From Ruminococcus sp. zg-924 (GTDB lineage: Bacteria > Bacillota > Clostridia > Oscillospirales > Acutalibacteraceae): DNA of 64,000 nt. Where the stretch lies: NCBI RefSeq assembly GCF_024433635.1, contig NZ_WNJZ01000013.1, positions 1 through 64,000 on the forward strand, read 5' to 3'. The translations under genes were made by a program, and so were the position numbers. This document shows positions 7,927-16,756 of this stretch, in pieces (the stretch's first letter is position 1; the number at the start of each line of letters is the position of its first letter). The notes beneath the pieces were generated by a model. That model searched no databases. It worked only from the letters and a program-made list of their open reading frames with translations, and was not told the origin of the DNA.

Positions 7927-8571
7927 TTATTTCCTACTATTGTAATCCTTGTTTATTCTATCACTCCATGCGGGAGATAACGGTCTGCTTGCTCTTACTG
8001 AACACACCGTTTCGGCTACGGTATCAAAAACTACCGCTGTTCCCTCTTTGTCGGCATGGTAATTTACAGATCTGTCAGCTCCGATTCCATAGCGTCCCGC
8101 GGTTTCAACTGAGTCAATATTTGCTCCTATAAAAAGAAATTCCCAACCGTATTTTTTCTTCTGGCGTTTAATCATTTTCTTCAACTGATCGCTGCTATAG
8201 ATATGGCTTGCGTTTTCCAATCCGTCTGTCATAATAACAAACATAGTGTTTTCGGGTACATCTTCTTTTCTTGCGTACTTATGGATATTGCCGATATGGT
8301 GGATTGCACAGCCTATAGCGTCAACAAGCGCTGTACATCCGCGAACCGTGTAATCATCCTCAGTCATTTTCTTAATCTCTGACAGTCTCACACGGTCATG
8401 CAAAACCTCGCTTACATGATCAAACAAAACGGTTGAGACAAAGCACTCTCCCTCCTGCTTACGCTGTTTCTCAATGAGCGAATTAAAGCCTCCGATAGTA
8501 TCGCTTTCAAGTCCTGACATCGAGCCGCTTCTGTCGAGAATGAATACCAATTCTGTAATGTTGTTTTTCAT
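7927..8571 (-). CDS. VWA domain protein with intact MIDAS
   Basis: A 214-aa cytoplasmic protein that is essentially one von Willebrand A domain. It has a complete metal-ion-dependent adhesion site: DRSGSMSG at the start, a Thr in GCTALVDAIG, and MTDGLEN. It therefore binds a divalent cation and a partner protein. It resembles stand-alone VWA proteins of Ter-type stress loci. The ATG at 8571 lies 8 nt after GGAGG, and that ribosome site is held in the 3' arm of a 14-bp inverted repeat (8578-8638). It follows the HD and macrodomain genes in the same direction. Confidence 0.85.
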   Translation of the reverse strand: MKNNITELVFILDRSGSMSGLESDTIGGFNSLIEKQRKQEGECFVSTVLFDHVSEVLHDRVRLSEIKKMTEDDYTVRGCTALVDAIGCAIHHIGNIHKYARKEDVPENTMFVIMTDGLENASHIYSSDQLKKMIKRQKKKYGWEFLFIGANIDSVETAGRYGIGADRSVNYHADKEGTAVVFDTVAETVCSVRASRPLSPAWSDRINKDYNSRK

Positions 8572-8577
8572 AAAAAT

Positions 8578-8638
8578 AACCTCCAAAAGTTTTATCGTTC
8601 GGTCTTTGACCTTGATAACATTATAACTTTTGGAGGTT
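8578..8638 (-). promoter_or_regulatory. hairpin that sequesters the VWA ribosome site (terminator-RBS overlap)
   Basis: Perfect 14-bp inverted repeat AACCTCCAAAAGTT (8578-8591) and AACTTTTGGAGGTT (8625-8638). In the minus-strand RNA the 3' arm contains GGAGG and is followed by a U-rich stretch that runs straight into the AUG. A second small stem, GTCGCTT/AAGCGAC, lies at 8647-8663 just after the macrodomain gene. It can act as terminator of the upstream gene and as translational lock of the downstream gene. Confidence 0.6.
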
Positions 8639-8667
8639 TTTATTTGGTCGCTTTCGAAGCGACAATT

Positions 8668-9651
8668 TTATTGTCCCAACAAAACTTGGTCGAATTCAAA
8701 CAACGCTTCATTTATTCTGAAGATATTGTATTCTTTCCTTTTTATAAAGAACTCAATAATTATATCAAATTTATTGCTATGGGAAAGTGCATAGCCTGCC
8801 TTTAAGAGCAAATCCCTTGTTTCATCCAAAGAAAGCTCAAGTGCTATCGCAAATGCGATTGCTGTCGTCTTGCTCGGCTTGTAATTCGGATTACTCCTGA
8901 TTTTTGAAAACAGCTTACGGTCAATATTCGCCTTTTTGTAGCACTGAGAATCCGTCATTCCCTTTTCATCAATCTTTCTCAAAAGCATTTCAGAAAAGCT
9001 CTCGTCAATACTGCCGATTACATCCGACAAGTCTCGCATCATACTGCTTTGAGGGCTTGCACATGGGCGACATTCATCAAGAGGATATGTAGTAAGCCTT
9101 GTGCTTCTTCCCACATAATGTGCCTCTATATAGCACTCATCTATATATTCCGTTATATCGTCAATCAGTTTTTTGCTGATTCTGAAGCTATCCTTGTCAT
9201 AAACAACTATGTATACAAGCATTTCGTTGTTCAGCAGAAATTTGCTGATCTCATTCATAGCAATGTACAATGCTTGTTCTTTAGGATAGCCGTAAACGCC
9301 TGAGGATATTAGCGGAAAGGCGACTGATTCACATTTGTACTGCTTTGCTAAGCTCAGAGAATTACGATAGCACGAGATTAACTGCTCCTCCTCTTGGAAC
9401 TTACCACCGTTCCATACAGGTCCGACTGTATGAATTACATATTTGCAGGGAAGGTTGTATCCCTTCGTTATCTTTGCATCTCCCGTTTTGCAGCCGCCGA
9501 GGGTTCTGCATTCTTTGAGCAGCTTCTCCCCTGCTGCACGATGAATCGCACCGTCAACTCCTCCGCCCCCGAGCAGCGAGGAATTTGCAGCGTTCACAAT
9601 TGCGTCGCATTTAATCTTTGTGATATCATTTCTTACAATTTGAATTGGCAT
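8668..9651 (-). CDS. macrodomain ADP-ribose-binding/hydrolase protein with C-terminal HTH-like domain
   Basis: A 327-aa protein. Residues 1-175 are a macrodomain: the [24 protein letters not shown] phosphate-binding region begins near residue 18 and [10 protein letters not shown] lies near 118. Such domains bind ADP-ribose and often hydrolyse O-acetyl-ADP-ribose or ADP-ribosyl esters. Residues 210-325 form a helical domain with an XRE-like pattern ([20 protein letters not shown], then [20 protein letters not shown]) that is often fused to macrodomains in Firmicutes. Its start lies 11 bp after the HD gene's stop, so the two are cotranscribed. AGAGGAAATACAT precedes the ATG. Confidence 0.88.
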   Translation of the reverse strand: MPIQIVRNDITKIKCDAIVNAANSSLLGGGGVDGAIHRAAGEKLLKECRTLGGCKTGDAKITKGYNLPCKYVIHTVGPVWNGGKFQEEEQLISCYRNSLSLAKQYKCESVAFPLISSGVYGYPKEQALYIAMNEISKFLLNNEMLVYIVVYDKDSFRISKKLIDDITEYIDECYIEAHYVGRSTRLTTYPLDECRPCASPQSSMMRDLSDVIGSIDESFSEMLLRKIDEKGMTDSQCYKKANIDRKLFSKIRSNPNYKPSKTTAIAFAIALELSLDETRDLLLKAGYALSHSNKFDIIIEFFIKRKEYNIFRINEALFEFDQVLLGQ

Positions 9652-9662
9652 ATGTATTTCCT

Positions 9663-10097
9663 CTATTCAGCACAAGTTAAAATATTAATTGCTTTCTTAT
9701 ATTTTTCAACTCTTTCAATCGCCTTATTATCAACAACATCAAGTCTGCTCAAATCACTGTTGTGCTTCAAATCAGCTAATTTAACCTTGCTTGCAATTGG
9801 ATTTGTTTTAATTATTTTTACATAATCAAGATACGGTATGCTGTCATCGTGAGTCATCAACTCTATCGCATTAATCACTTCACTCGGAAAGCCCTCGGAT
9901 TTCAAATCTTCTATTGTGATATCGGTATCCTCAACCACATCGTGAAGCAAAGCTACACAGGTAGAGTATTCATCGTCCATCTGCTCAGCAAGATGAAACG
10001 GATGATACACATATGGCATACCACTTTTATCCACCTGATTTTTATGGGCGCTGAAAGATATATTCAATGCTTTTTTAGTAAGTTTGGTATACAACAT
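9663..10097 (-). CDS. HD-domain phosphohydrolase (RelA/SpoT HD-like)
   Basis: A 144-aa protein with the SpoT/RelA-type HD pattern: an early [24 protein letters not shown], then [19 protein letters not shown] with the HD pair, and [16 protein letters not shown]. There is no synthetase domain, so it should be a small hydrolase of (p)ppGpp or a related nucleotide; the substrate is inferred. GGGGGAGAGG precedes the ATG at 10097. First gene of the HD-macrodomain unit. Confidence 0.82.
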   Translation of the reverse strand: MLYTKLTKKALNISFSAHKNQVDKSGMPYVYHPFHLAEQMDDEYSTCVALLHDVVEDTDITIEDLKSEGFPSEVINAIELMTHDDSIPYLDYVKIIKTNPIASKVKLADLKHNSDLSRLDVVDNKAIERVEKYKKAINILTCAE

Positions 10098-10219
10098 ATA
10101 AACCTCTCCCCCCCTTTTATAATCCAAACAACTACACAATTGGCTATCGTAGTTCTATTTTCATGGAATCCATAAAATGATGGCTCTCACAATACTGTTA
10201 CCTAATTATTCAAACACAC

Positions 10220-11056
10220 TTATATCAATCCATTACGCCATGCTTCATAAGTATCTTGAATTCCGTCATTATCCTTGATGTCATTTTCCATCATACGCTG
10301 ATTTTTCTCATCTTCAAAACTGAATTCTTTTCCATGGATGCAGGGATAAAAAACTTTACATTTTTCTTGATTTACGGTTACTTCTAATATATTACAACCG
10401 TTTCCTAACTCCTGAAGATCTGAGATGACTCCAATTTGTTCATTCCCCAGAATAACCTTTTCCCCATAAGGCCAATCAAGATACCAACCTTTATCATAAG
10501 GAAGTGAAGTAATAACTTTCGGTCCCCAATTGAATGCACCCACACCAATCTTCTTTACCGTATTGGGAATTATCAATTCAAAAGATCCTCCACTATAAAA
10601 AGCATGAACATCTATCTCTTCAAGTTCTTCCGGCAAAATCATTTCAACATCTGTCGGCAAATAGCAAAAAGCAAATATACCTGCACTCAATATCTTTAGG
10701 TGCTTGGGCATTACAACTTTCTTTAATCCGGTGCAATCCCTAAAGGCGTGAACACCTATTTCAGTAATTGAATCGGGTAAATCAAATTCTTTTATCCCCT
10801 TGCATAAAGCAAAAGTTTCCTTACCTATAGAAACAATTGTAGAAGGGAATACTATTACAACGATTTCCGGATGATTAAAGAAACAAGAATCACCGATAAC
10901 GGTTACCTTTTTATTGTTAATTTTCGAAGGAATCTCAACAAAATTGATATCATTAGAAATGTATTGCCTTAACACTACATAATCATCGTATTCTTCTGCA
11001 TAGAATTTCTGGATTTGTTTTTTACTGTTCATTATATCCACCTGATACCTCTGCAT
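10220..11056 (-). CDS. leucine-rich repeat (BspA-like LRR_5) protein
   Basis: About 278 aa, with five to six 23-residue BspA/LRR_5 repeats between about 45 and 195 (pattern I-PSTIVSIGKETFALCKGIKEFDLPDS). No signal peptide is present, so it is probably cytoplasmic, unlike most surface BspA proteins. The C-terminal 80 residues are unique. The ATG at 11056 is preferred over 11062 because GGAGG is 8 nt away. It has a TTGTTA-17-TATAAT promoter. Likely a protein-binding scaffold. Confidence 0.8.
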   Translation of the reverse strand: MQRYQVDIMNSKKQIQKFYAEEYDDYVVLRQYISNDINFVEIPSKINNKKVTVIGDSCFFNHPEIVVIVFPSTIVSIGKETFALCKGIKEFDLPDSITEIGVHAFRDCTGLKKVVMPKHLKILSAGIFAFCYLPTDVEMILPEELEEIDVHAFYSGGSFELIIPNTVKKIGVGAFNWGPKVITSLPYDKGWYLDWPYGEKVILGNEQIGVISDLQELGNGCNILEVTVNQEKCKVFYPCIHGKEFSFEDEKNQRMMENDIKDNDGIQDTYEAWRNGLI

Positions 11057-11088
11057 GATCATTTCCTCCCATAAAGAATTATATAAAG

Positions 11089-11117
11089 ATTATACCATAT
11101 TTTCTGTCAGATAACAA
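11089..11117 (-). promoter_or_regulatory. promoter of the LRR gene
   Basis: Minus-strand TTGTTA (11117-11112) and TATAAT (11094-11089) with a 17-bp spacer, about 33 bp upstream of the LRR start codon. Confidence 0.6.
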
Positions 11118-11126
11118 CTGAATTAC

Positions 11127-11474
11127 TTATAATACAGATTCTTCGTTCTTATCTATATACCAATGCTTTCCATTCTTTATCGGTGTCTTATATCTGCCAT
11201 TTCGAACATCAATAATTAGGTAATTATAATCCAATCCATAAATTTCAGCATACTCTTTGAGCGTAACATACTCGTCTGAAGGTATTATAGAATACTCGTA
11301 GTACTTAGCATCTAATTCTACTTTGTCAGCATACCATTTGTTGCCGATTTTCTTGGCAGTTTTCAAACTACCCTTTCTCGCTTGTCTTATCAAGGAAATA
11401 CTCGATAAGCCTTTGGCTTTTGAGTATTCATCTAGCCTTATCATTCCTGTATTAACAATAACATTTTTTGACAC
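11127..11474 (-). CDS. tandem excisionase/MerR-like winged-HTH protein
   Basis: A 115-aa protein made of two copies of the same module: MIRLDEYSKAKGLS...GSLKTAKKIGNKWYADK and YVTLKEYAEIYGLD...GRYKTPIKNGKHWYIDK. Each is a helix-turn-helix with a Lys-x-Gly-x-x-Trp-Tyr wing, as in excisionase and MerR-like DNA-binding domains. The GTG start is supported by GAGAGGAAG. That site lies in the 3' arm of a hairpin (11481-11529). It may be a DNA-binding regulator or a directionality factor for the element, though it is far from the recombinase. Confidence 0.7.
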   Translation of the reverse strand: MSKNVIVNTGMIRLDEYSKAKGLSSISLIRQARKGSLKTAKKIGNKWYADKVELDAKYYEYSIIPSDEYVTLKEYAEIYGLDYNYLIIDVRNGRYKTPIKNGKHWYIDKNEESVL

Positions 11475-11480
11475 AAAAAA

Positions 11481-11529
11481 CTTCCTCTCAATAATATGGT
11501 ATTGTCATATTACCATATATGAGAGGAAG
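11481..11529 (-). promoter_or_regulatory. hairpin that sequesters the HTH gene ribosome site
   Basis: CTTCCTCTCA...ATATGGTA pairs with TACCATATA...TGAGAGGAAG (18 pairs, two small bulges). On the minus-strand RNA the 3' arm holds GAGAGGAAG and is followed by six U and the GUG start codon. It lies 40 bp past the end of the exonuclease gene, so it can also terminate that transcript. Confidence 0.55.
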
Positions 11530-11568
11530 AACTGTTTATTTGGTTTTTCAATAAAATCCATATAGTGA

Positions 11569-12258
11569 TTAAGCTATTTCCAACTGCATTTGTTTCAGTA
11601 ATTCTGCTAATACTCCGCCGCACATATCACCAAGAGTGTTTCCACCTTCTGCTGAATGAGTAAAGCTATATACGCATTCCACTTGGCTCTTATATTCTCC
11701 ATTCAAGATTGGAATGAGCAATTCTGCGGTTATTTCAGCATCGTATAAAGCATTATGTACCTTTGTGTTATCAAATTTTATATCAAAATACTTTAAAGCC
11801 TCTTTTAAAGCTATCTGTTTCCTTTCACGCGTAATATTCATCATTCTCGGAAACACCTTTTGGAAGTCACGCCATTTTCTCATGTTGATTGGGAAAGTTA
11901 TTCCTTTATAATCACACTCCGTCCTAAGTTGTTCTAAATCATTATTGCTCCAACTATAAATTCTTATATTACTGCTTTCACCAATCCACAAAGATAATTC
12001 ATGTAAAGCAATCTCCAATATCTTTGCTTTCATAGTGGATGAAGATTCTATGCCTGTAAGTCTTGTTATATAAGGTGTAACTTGGTAATTCAGTTCCGGC
12101 TTAACAAGGCAATTAAACCTATCAACAATCTCCAAATTGCTATTAAGCTTAACAGCGCCTATCTCAATTATCTCATTCTTAAGTATATTAAACGCTTGTA
12201 CATTTTCTTTTGAAATAGGATTCATTTCAAAATCCAAGATAATATGATAGTCATACAT
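11569..12258 (-). CDS. DEDDh 3'-5' exonuclease (RNase T/DnaQ-like)
   Basis: A 229-aa enzyme with the DEDDh motifs: Exo I LDFEMNP (Asp9, Glu11), an Exo II region with WSNNDLEQL, and Exo III HNALYDAEITAEL. It should remove nucleotides from RNA or DNA 3' ends using two metal ions. The C-terminal 30 residues (GGNTLGDMCGGVLAELLKQM) are an extra tail. GAGGTGA precedes the ATG. It lies 14 bp after an unknown gene, in a three-gene unit 13318 to 11569. The substrate is not predictable. Confidence 0.85.
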   Translation of the reverse strand: MYDYHIILDFEMNPISKENVQAFNILKNEIIEIGAVKLNSNLEIVDRFNCLVKPELNYQVTPYITRLTGIESSSTMKAKILEIALHELSLWIGESSNIRIYSWSNNDLEQLRTECDYKGITFPINMRKWRDFQKVFPRMMNITRERKQIALKEALKYFDIKFDNTKVHNALYDAEITAELLIPILNGEYKSQVECVYSFTHSAEGGNTLGDMCGGVLAELLKQMQLEIA

Positions 12259-12272
12259 TATAAATCGTCACC

Positions 12273-12704
12273 TCAATCCAAAAATAGCTTTGCCGCTAAA
12301 TCCACATCGTATGTTTTTGCAAAATACGAATTAAAGAATGCAATGTAGATTCTGATTTTATCTTCATTTTTATTTGTCGGAACAACCACATATGATTCTG
12401 ACCAATACTGAACTCCTTCGAGCTTTTTAAGAATATCAATAGAATTCTTTTTGTCAACGACAACAAATGTAACGATGTGTTTCTTTGATGATAACATATA
12501 GATATAATCTAAAAGAAGGGATTCGATTTCAGCCTCTTTACACTCAATAGAGATTGTATCATATTCAACCTGAGATTTAAAGTTATTTATCATTTTCTCA
12601 AAACCGTTGTTTAACAACTTTTTGCGTGTTTGCTTATCGAACCTTTCAATATACGAAAGTATATCTTTAAGAACTTCCTGTCGATTGTTTTTATTAATAA
12701 ACAA
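12273..12704 (-). CDS. hypothetical protein (143 aa), TTG start
   Basis: A soluble alpha/beta-like protein I do not recognise. The TTG start is supported by AGGAGGGTG 7 nt upstream, which lies in the tail of the preceding gene, so the two are coupled. The centre holds a hydrophobic strand pattern (HIVTFVVVDKKNSIDIL). It sits between another unknown protein and the DEDDh exonuclease and probably works with them. Confidence 0.65.
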   Translation of the reverse strand: MFINKNNRQEVLKDILSYIERFDKQTRKKLLNNGFEKMINNFKSQVEYDTISIECKEAEIESLLLDYIYMLSSKKHIVTFVVVDKKNSIDILKKLEGVQYWSESYVVVPTNKNEDKIRIYIAFFNSYFAKTYDVDLAAKLFLD

Positions 12705-12715
12705 TTTGCACCCTC

Positions 12716-13318
12716 CTAATTGTTTTCAAATTCTACCGGCTTCGTTATTCTGTAATATCTCATCATCTCTGTTTCTTTTTTCATGATAATCTTATTATTC
12801 GAAAAACCATTAAGAGATGTAGCCGTAATCATAACATCTCCGTTATCCATAAAAATATTGTCTATTCTAAATTTGACAATTCCTTCACGAACTTCATCGC
12901 CTACTTTATAAAATGTTCCTTTCGGATCGGGAAAAGGAAACAATCTCGCTTTTACCTCGTGTATCTCTATTTGAAGTTCTTCATAATTTAAAAATGAAAC
13001 ATTCATTAATCTGCAGATAACTCTCGCAAGTTTATTGGGATTAATCAACAGCTGAACAAATTCTTCGTTTTCATTTATGGAGCCGCGTCGTGATATCTGT
13101 GCGTCTAAGAGGATTGTATATGCGTGAATGATGTGTAGCTTTTTCTGCTCTTCTGAAAGATTGTTAAAAAGTTCACTCCAACAAATGATTTTATTTTCTA
13201 TGCAATTTGCGTATAAAGCATATCTATACAATGTTGCTTCTTGTAATTCCACTTTCACATTGGTATCCATTGCTTTATTGATTTCGTTTACATAGTTTAA
13301 AATATACTCTTTATCCAT
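12716..13318 (-). CDS. hypothetical protein (200 aa)
   Basis: Soluble, with a helical first half and a beta-rich C-terminus (GDEVREGIVKFRIDNIFMDNGDVM...). I do not recognise a family. AAGGAGAATGAGGAA precedes the ATG. First gene of the three-gene unit ending in the exonuclease, and divergent from the NTP kinase at 13401. Confidence 0.65.
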   Translation of the reverse strand: MDKEYILNYVNEINKAMDTNVKVELQEATLYRYALYANCIENKIICWSELFNNLSEEQKKLHIIHAYTILLDAQISRRGSINENEEFVQLLINPNKLARVICRLMNVSFLNYEELQIEIHEVKARLFPFPDPKGTFYKVGDEVREGIVKFRIDNIFMDNGDVMITATSLNGFSNNKIIMKKETEMMRYYRITKPVEFENN

Positions 13319-13348
13319 TTCCTCATTCTCCTTAACAAATTATTTGGG

Positions 13349-13376
13349 TTGTATTTTTCAAATCCTATTATATAAT
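13349..13376 (+). promoter_or_regulatory. promoter of the small NTP kinase
   Basis: TTGTAT at 13349-13354 and a perfect TATAAT at 13371-13376, 16-bp spacer, 25 bp before the start codon at 13401. Confidence 0.6.
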
Positions 13377-13400
13377 AGGAGTCAGAAGGAGATGGGATTT

Positions 13401-13955
13401 ATGTTTATCACTATCAATGGACATCTTGGCAGCGGAAAAAGCACGGTATGTGCGCTTATAAAAGAACAATATGATTTTGAGGTTTTTAATACCGGAAGTA
13501 TACAACGAAAAATCGCAAATCAAATGCAGATATCCACTTTAGAACTCAACAAAAAATCAAAAGAAGATTTCTCTGTTGACAATTTGATTGATAATACGAT
13601 TGTAGAATTCGCAACTGAGCATAATGGAGAGAACATTATCTTTGATTCAAGACTAGCATGGCATTTTGTGCCGAAATCATTTAAAGTGCGCTTAACTATT
13701 GATCCTGCAACAGCTGCTCAACGAGTTTTTAATAACCGAAAGTCACAAGAGGAAAGCTATTTATCTGTAGAAGAAGCGCTAGATAAATTAGCCGACAGAC
13801 AGCAAATTGAAGCAGAACGCTACAAGATGATTTATAATCTTGATATTAATGATGAAAACAATTATGACTTGATTGTTGATACTTCCTACCTTTCTCCGCA
13901 GGAAGTAGCTGATATCATTATAGATAAACATAAACAATGGATTAAAACACCCTAA
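13401..13955 (+). CDS. cytidylate-kinase-like P-loop kinase
   Basis: About 185 aa. The N-terminus MFITINGHLGSGKSTVCALI is a Walker A loop of the nucleoside/nucleotide kinase type; NTGSIQRKIANQM and IIFDSRLAWH fit the substrate-binding and Walker B positions of CMP-kinase-like AAA_18 proteins, and a LID with ADRQQIEAERY follows. The ATG at 13401 is 9 nt after GGAG and is preferred. It is the only plus-strand gene between 2227 and 56418. Closed by a terminator. The substrate is not certain. Confidence 0.8.
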   Translation: MFITINGHLGSGKSTVCALIKEQYDFEVFNTGSIQRKIANQMQISTLELNKKSKEDFSVDNLIDNTIVEFATEHNGENIIFDSRLAWHFVPKSFKVRLTIDPATAAQRVFNNRKSQEESYLSVEEALDKLADRQQIEAERYKMIYNLDINDENNYDLIVDTSYLSPQEVADIIIDKHKQWIKTP

Positions 13956-13964
13956 AATAAATTT

Positions 13965-13992
13965 GAACCCCTAATGACAGGGGTTCTGTTTT
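13965..13992 (+). terminator. terminator of the NTP kinase gene
   Basis: GAACCCCT (13965-13972) / AGGGGTTC (13979-13986) followed by TGTTTTT. It also abuts the stop of the convergent metalloprotease gene. Confidence 0.8.
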
Positions 13993-15044
13993 TAGTCACT
14001 ATTTTCCAAATGACTTAGTATTTTATCTTTATAATCTTCCGCTGCCTTCTCACTATATTCTCGTGCGTCTTCCTCTACAGCTTGCCAATAGTAATCTTCG
14101 CTGTCACCATCTTTATAATTAGCAAACTCTTCTTTATATTGTATTGCACGATCAAACGCCATCAACTTCTTTTGTTCATCATCCACATTGTCATATAGAT
14201 TTACCAGACTTCTTTCATAACTATGATAGCATTCATGAGTCACTGTAGAAAGCACAGAATAAGAACTATCTTCTTCAAGATGCTTAATGTTAATCAAAAC
14301 TGTATTGTCCTGATATATGTATTCTCCTAAAAGATTGCTTTTAAAGGCTTTAGATTTGATGTAGATAGGTTCCTGAATTCCTAGTTTTGCCTTCTCTGCA
14401 TTACAAACCACTTGCAGAACATCTAATTTTTCGTTTGGTGTCAACTTATCCCACGTATTCTGTTCGAGTTTATCAAAAGTAGCGGCATTATCCTCGTAAT
14501 ACTCAACAAAGCTTTGAGCACCACTTTCAGCTTTTGCATTACTTGGTCTGAACAATTGTATACCTGTTACTGTTGTTGCCAACAAATAAACGACAACGAG
14601 CATTGAACAAGCTGTTACAATCGTTCTTGTTCCAAGAATACTGAAACGTTTAAAGTTAAAATATTTGGGCTTTCTGGTTGATAATGAACTTGAAAACTTC
14701 TTTGTCATTGCAATGTATACTACACTTACAAATATAGCTATCACTAAAACTGAGATAATAAATGCTCCCAAATAATTATAATACGCAATAGCTGTGTAAA
14801 TAGATAATGGAAGTGCAATATTTATAAAAGTATTAACAGAATTCCTTCTACGCTCCATTGTTAAGGCAATTCCAATAAAAACAAAAACCCCCACAATTAA
14901 ATACAATATCCATTTGGAAATATCGTCATCAAACATAAATATATTGGTAAAACAAAGCAGCTTATACCAATATATCGCATATATTGCCCAAAATACATTT
15001 TCTATAATATATCCCCACTTGCTCATTGAGTTAATATCTCTCAC
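13992..15044 (-). CDS. membrane-anchored HExxH zinc metalloprotease
   Basis: A 350-aa protein with about five transmembrane segments in residues 10-165 and a C-terminal soluble domain. The active site H270-E271-C-Y-H274 lies in VTHECYHSYE; the glutamate-rich AVEEDAREYSE near 315 may give the third zinc ligand. GTG start after AGGAGGTGC. The soluble domain follows the last membrane helix. Substrate and family (gluzincin-like) are inferred. Together with the PHP gene 31 bp upstream it forms a two-gene unit. Confidence 0.75.
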   Translation of the reverse strand: MRDINSMSKWGYIIENVFWAIYAIYWYKLLCFTNIFMFDDDISKWILYLIVGVFVFIGIALTMERRRNSVNTFINIALPLSIYTAIAYYNYLGAFIISVLVIAIFVSVVYIAMTKKFSSSLSTRKPKYFNFKRFSILGTRTIVTACSMLVVVYLLATTVTGIQLFRPSNAKAESGAQSFVEYYEDNAATFDKLEQNTWDKLTPNEKLDVLQVVCNAEKAKLGIQEPIYIKSKAFKSNLLGEYIYQDNTVLINIKHLEEDSSYSVLSTVTHECYHSYERSLVNLYDNVDDEQKKLMAFDRAIQYKEEFANYKDGDSEDYYWQAVEEDAREYSEKAAEDYKDKILSHLENSD

Positions 15045-15075
15045 AATTGCACCTCCTCTGAAAATTTCAACCCTA

Positions 15076-15936
15076 TTAGTATGTATCCCCTGTTTTCACT
15101 GCACAAATCATTCTTTCATATAATTCATAAGGATAGCGTCCCAACTCTTTCACTTTCCCATCGCCATGAAAGTCCGATGCTGCAGAATACAAAAGACGAT
15201 GCTTGTCCGCAAGAAATTTTAGTTTTTGCCTTTGTTGTTCGTTGTAGGAAGTATAATAAACTTCCATTGCTCCTTGATTATATGTTATAGTTTCGAAATA
15301 ACTGAGTAAACCTTCTATTTCTTCCGCATCGAGATTATAGTCATAAAGATGGCAGATAGAGGCGATACCGCCTGTTCCAACAATAGCCGCTACTACTTCC
15401 GATAGTGAAGCATAATATATAGCGTTGGAAACATATGCAGGCTTATCTTTGCCTAAATATGTATCAAAGGCATCATCCACATCTTTAGAGAATCCCTGTC
15501 TAACCATTTCAACCGCTATATGCTTTCTGCCTATCGTTTTCGAATTACACCTTGAAACCAGATCCTCGTAAGTACACAGTTTTATTCCGCACTCCGATTG
15601 GAGCTTTGATAAAATCTTCTCGACATAAGGCCGCATACTATCACGATTATGTTTGAGTATTCTCTGTATGTCACTATCAAATATATCAAATCCTATACCG
15701 CCAATATGAAGACGTATTATTCGTCCTCTAATAGTTTTATAGTGACACGAAAATTCGCAGCCTGTCGGGAGAATTATTTGAGGATACTTGCTTCTCAACT
15801 GTTCGAGGTTCTCGTTTACGGCGTTATGATCCGTCATACAAAGAACCTTAAGTCCCAACTTTATAGCTCGTTGCACTAATTCTTCCGGACTATAAATCCC
15901 ATCTGATATTGTCGTATGTGTATGAAGATCTATCAT
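15076..15936 (-). CDS. PHP-domain phosphoesterase
   Basis: About 286 aa. The start MIDLHTHTTISDG and LKVLCMTDHNAV are the first two PHP metal-binding motifs; CEFSCHYK, AAIVGTGGIASICHLYDY and SAASDFHGDGK give the rest, including the final DFHG. The length and layout match the YciV/TrpH-type PHP phosphatases that act on nucleoside bisphosphates or short oligonucleotides. The ATG at 15936 is chosen because the PHP motif begins there and GAAGGGATGG lies upstream. Confidence 0.87.
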   Translation of the reverse strand: MIDLHTHTTISDGIYSPEELVQRAIKLGLKVLCMTDHNAVNENLEQLRSKYPQIILPTGCEFSCHYKTIRGRIIRLHIGGIGFDIFDSDIQRILKHNRDSMRPYVEKILSKLQSECGIKLCTYEDLVSRCNSKTIGRKHIAVEMVRQGFSKDVDDAFDTYLGKDKPAYVSNAIYYASLSEVVAAIVGTGGIASICHLYDYNLDAEEIEGLLSYFETITYNQGAMEVYYTSYNEQQRQKLKFLADKHRLLYSAASDFHGDGKVKELGRYPYELYERMICAVKTGDTY

Positions 15937-16058
15937 TCGACTTCCATCCCTTCTTTTTAATCTAATTATATCATATATTTCATTACCACCACAGAAAAAG
16001 TTCATCAATAAAATATCTACAAGTTATAAAGTTGTCATTGTTAGCACAAATCATAGAT

Positions 16059-16100
16059 AAAACGGTCCCTCTTGAGTTGTAAAGAGGAACCGTTTTTATA
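16059..16100. terminator. hairpin after the secreted-protein gene
   Basis: AAACGGT-CCCTCTT pairs with AAAGAGG-ACCGTTT around a short loop, with a T-run on the plus side. It sits just past the stop codon of the minus-strand gene at 16133. Confidence 0.65.
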
Positions 16101-16132
16101 TTACAAAGGAGGTTTTACAGGAAAATCAACGC

Positions 16133-16573
16133 CTAAATGTAGCAATTTGATACTGTGTTTATTGCCCACATTTGACACTTGCCGACGTTAATCCAGTCTT
16201 TTGCAGATGACTTAATTTTCTTCTTTGCAATATAAACTCTGTAAACAGAGTGATCGTTGCCGAGCTTGAGCCTTCTTCCGGATTTTGTGTCGAATTCACA
16301 AATCCATCTTCCTCTATTATCTCTTAAGGTAATATGTATTTCGCCGCTTGTTTTTCTTCCTGTCACATCATAAGTATAGACTTTAATGTATCCGGCTTTC
16401 TTGGTATTGGACAGTCTTACGGTTGTGTAACCATTGGCGGTATATCCGGAATCGAACCTACCTGTTTGCCACGAGGCTGCCGATACAGTTACGGCGAAAG
16501 ATGCGAAAATGCTCATTACGATGATTAACATTGCGGCAAATGATAAAATTCTTCTTTTGTTTGTCTTTAACAT
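16133..16573 (-). CDS. small secreted protein, unknown function
   Basis: A 146-aa protein with a clear Sec signal peptide (RRILSFAAMLIIVMSIFASF, cleavage probably after VSA). The mature part is basic and beta-rich (VRLSNTKKAGYIKVYTYDV, IHITLRDNRG) and could be a one-domain beta-sandwich. Two cysteines and an NCYI C-terminus. AAGGAGAG precedes the ATG. No family recognised. Confidence 0.65.
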   Translation of the reverse strand: MLKTNKRRILSFAAMLIIVMSIFASFAVTVSAASWQTGRFDSGYTANGYTTVRLSNTKKAGYIKVYTYDVTGRKTSGEIHITLRDNRGRWICEFDTKSGRRLKLGNDHSVYRVYIAKKKIKSSAKDWINVGKCQMWAINTVSNCYI

Positions 16574-16756
16574 GATAATCTCTCCTTAAAATATAGTTAT
16601 TCATTATTGGCAGTTTTTGAGGATACTTTATTGGCCGTCCTCTACATCTTAAGTCCTTCATACAACATTTCTCCTTTCATTTTCTATATTATAATTTATC
16701 TATGCTTTGATATTGTGATTATCATTTTTCAGTACTCTTTTGGTTTCTTATTTCAT

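Noticed and set aside
7927-8571. Part of the TerY-P triad
   Set aside because: It is a VWA protein but about 30 kb from the kinase and phosphatase and belongs to the HD-macrodomain strip.
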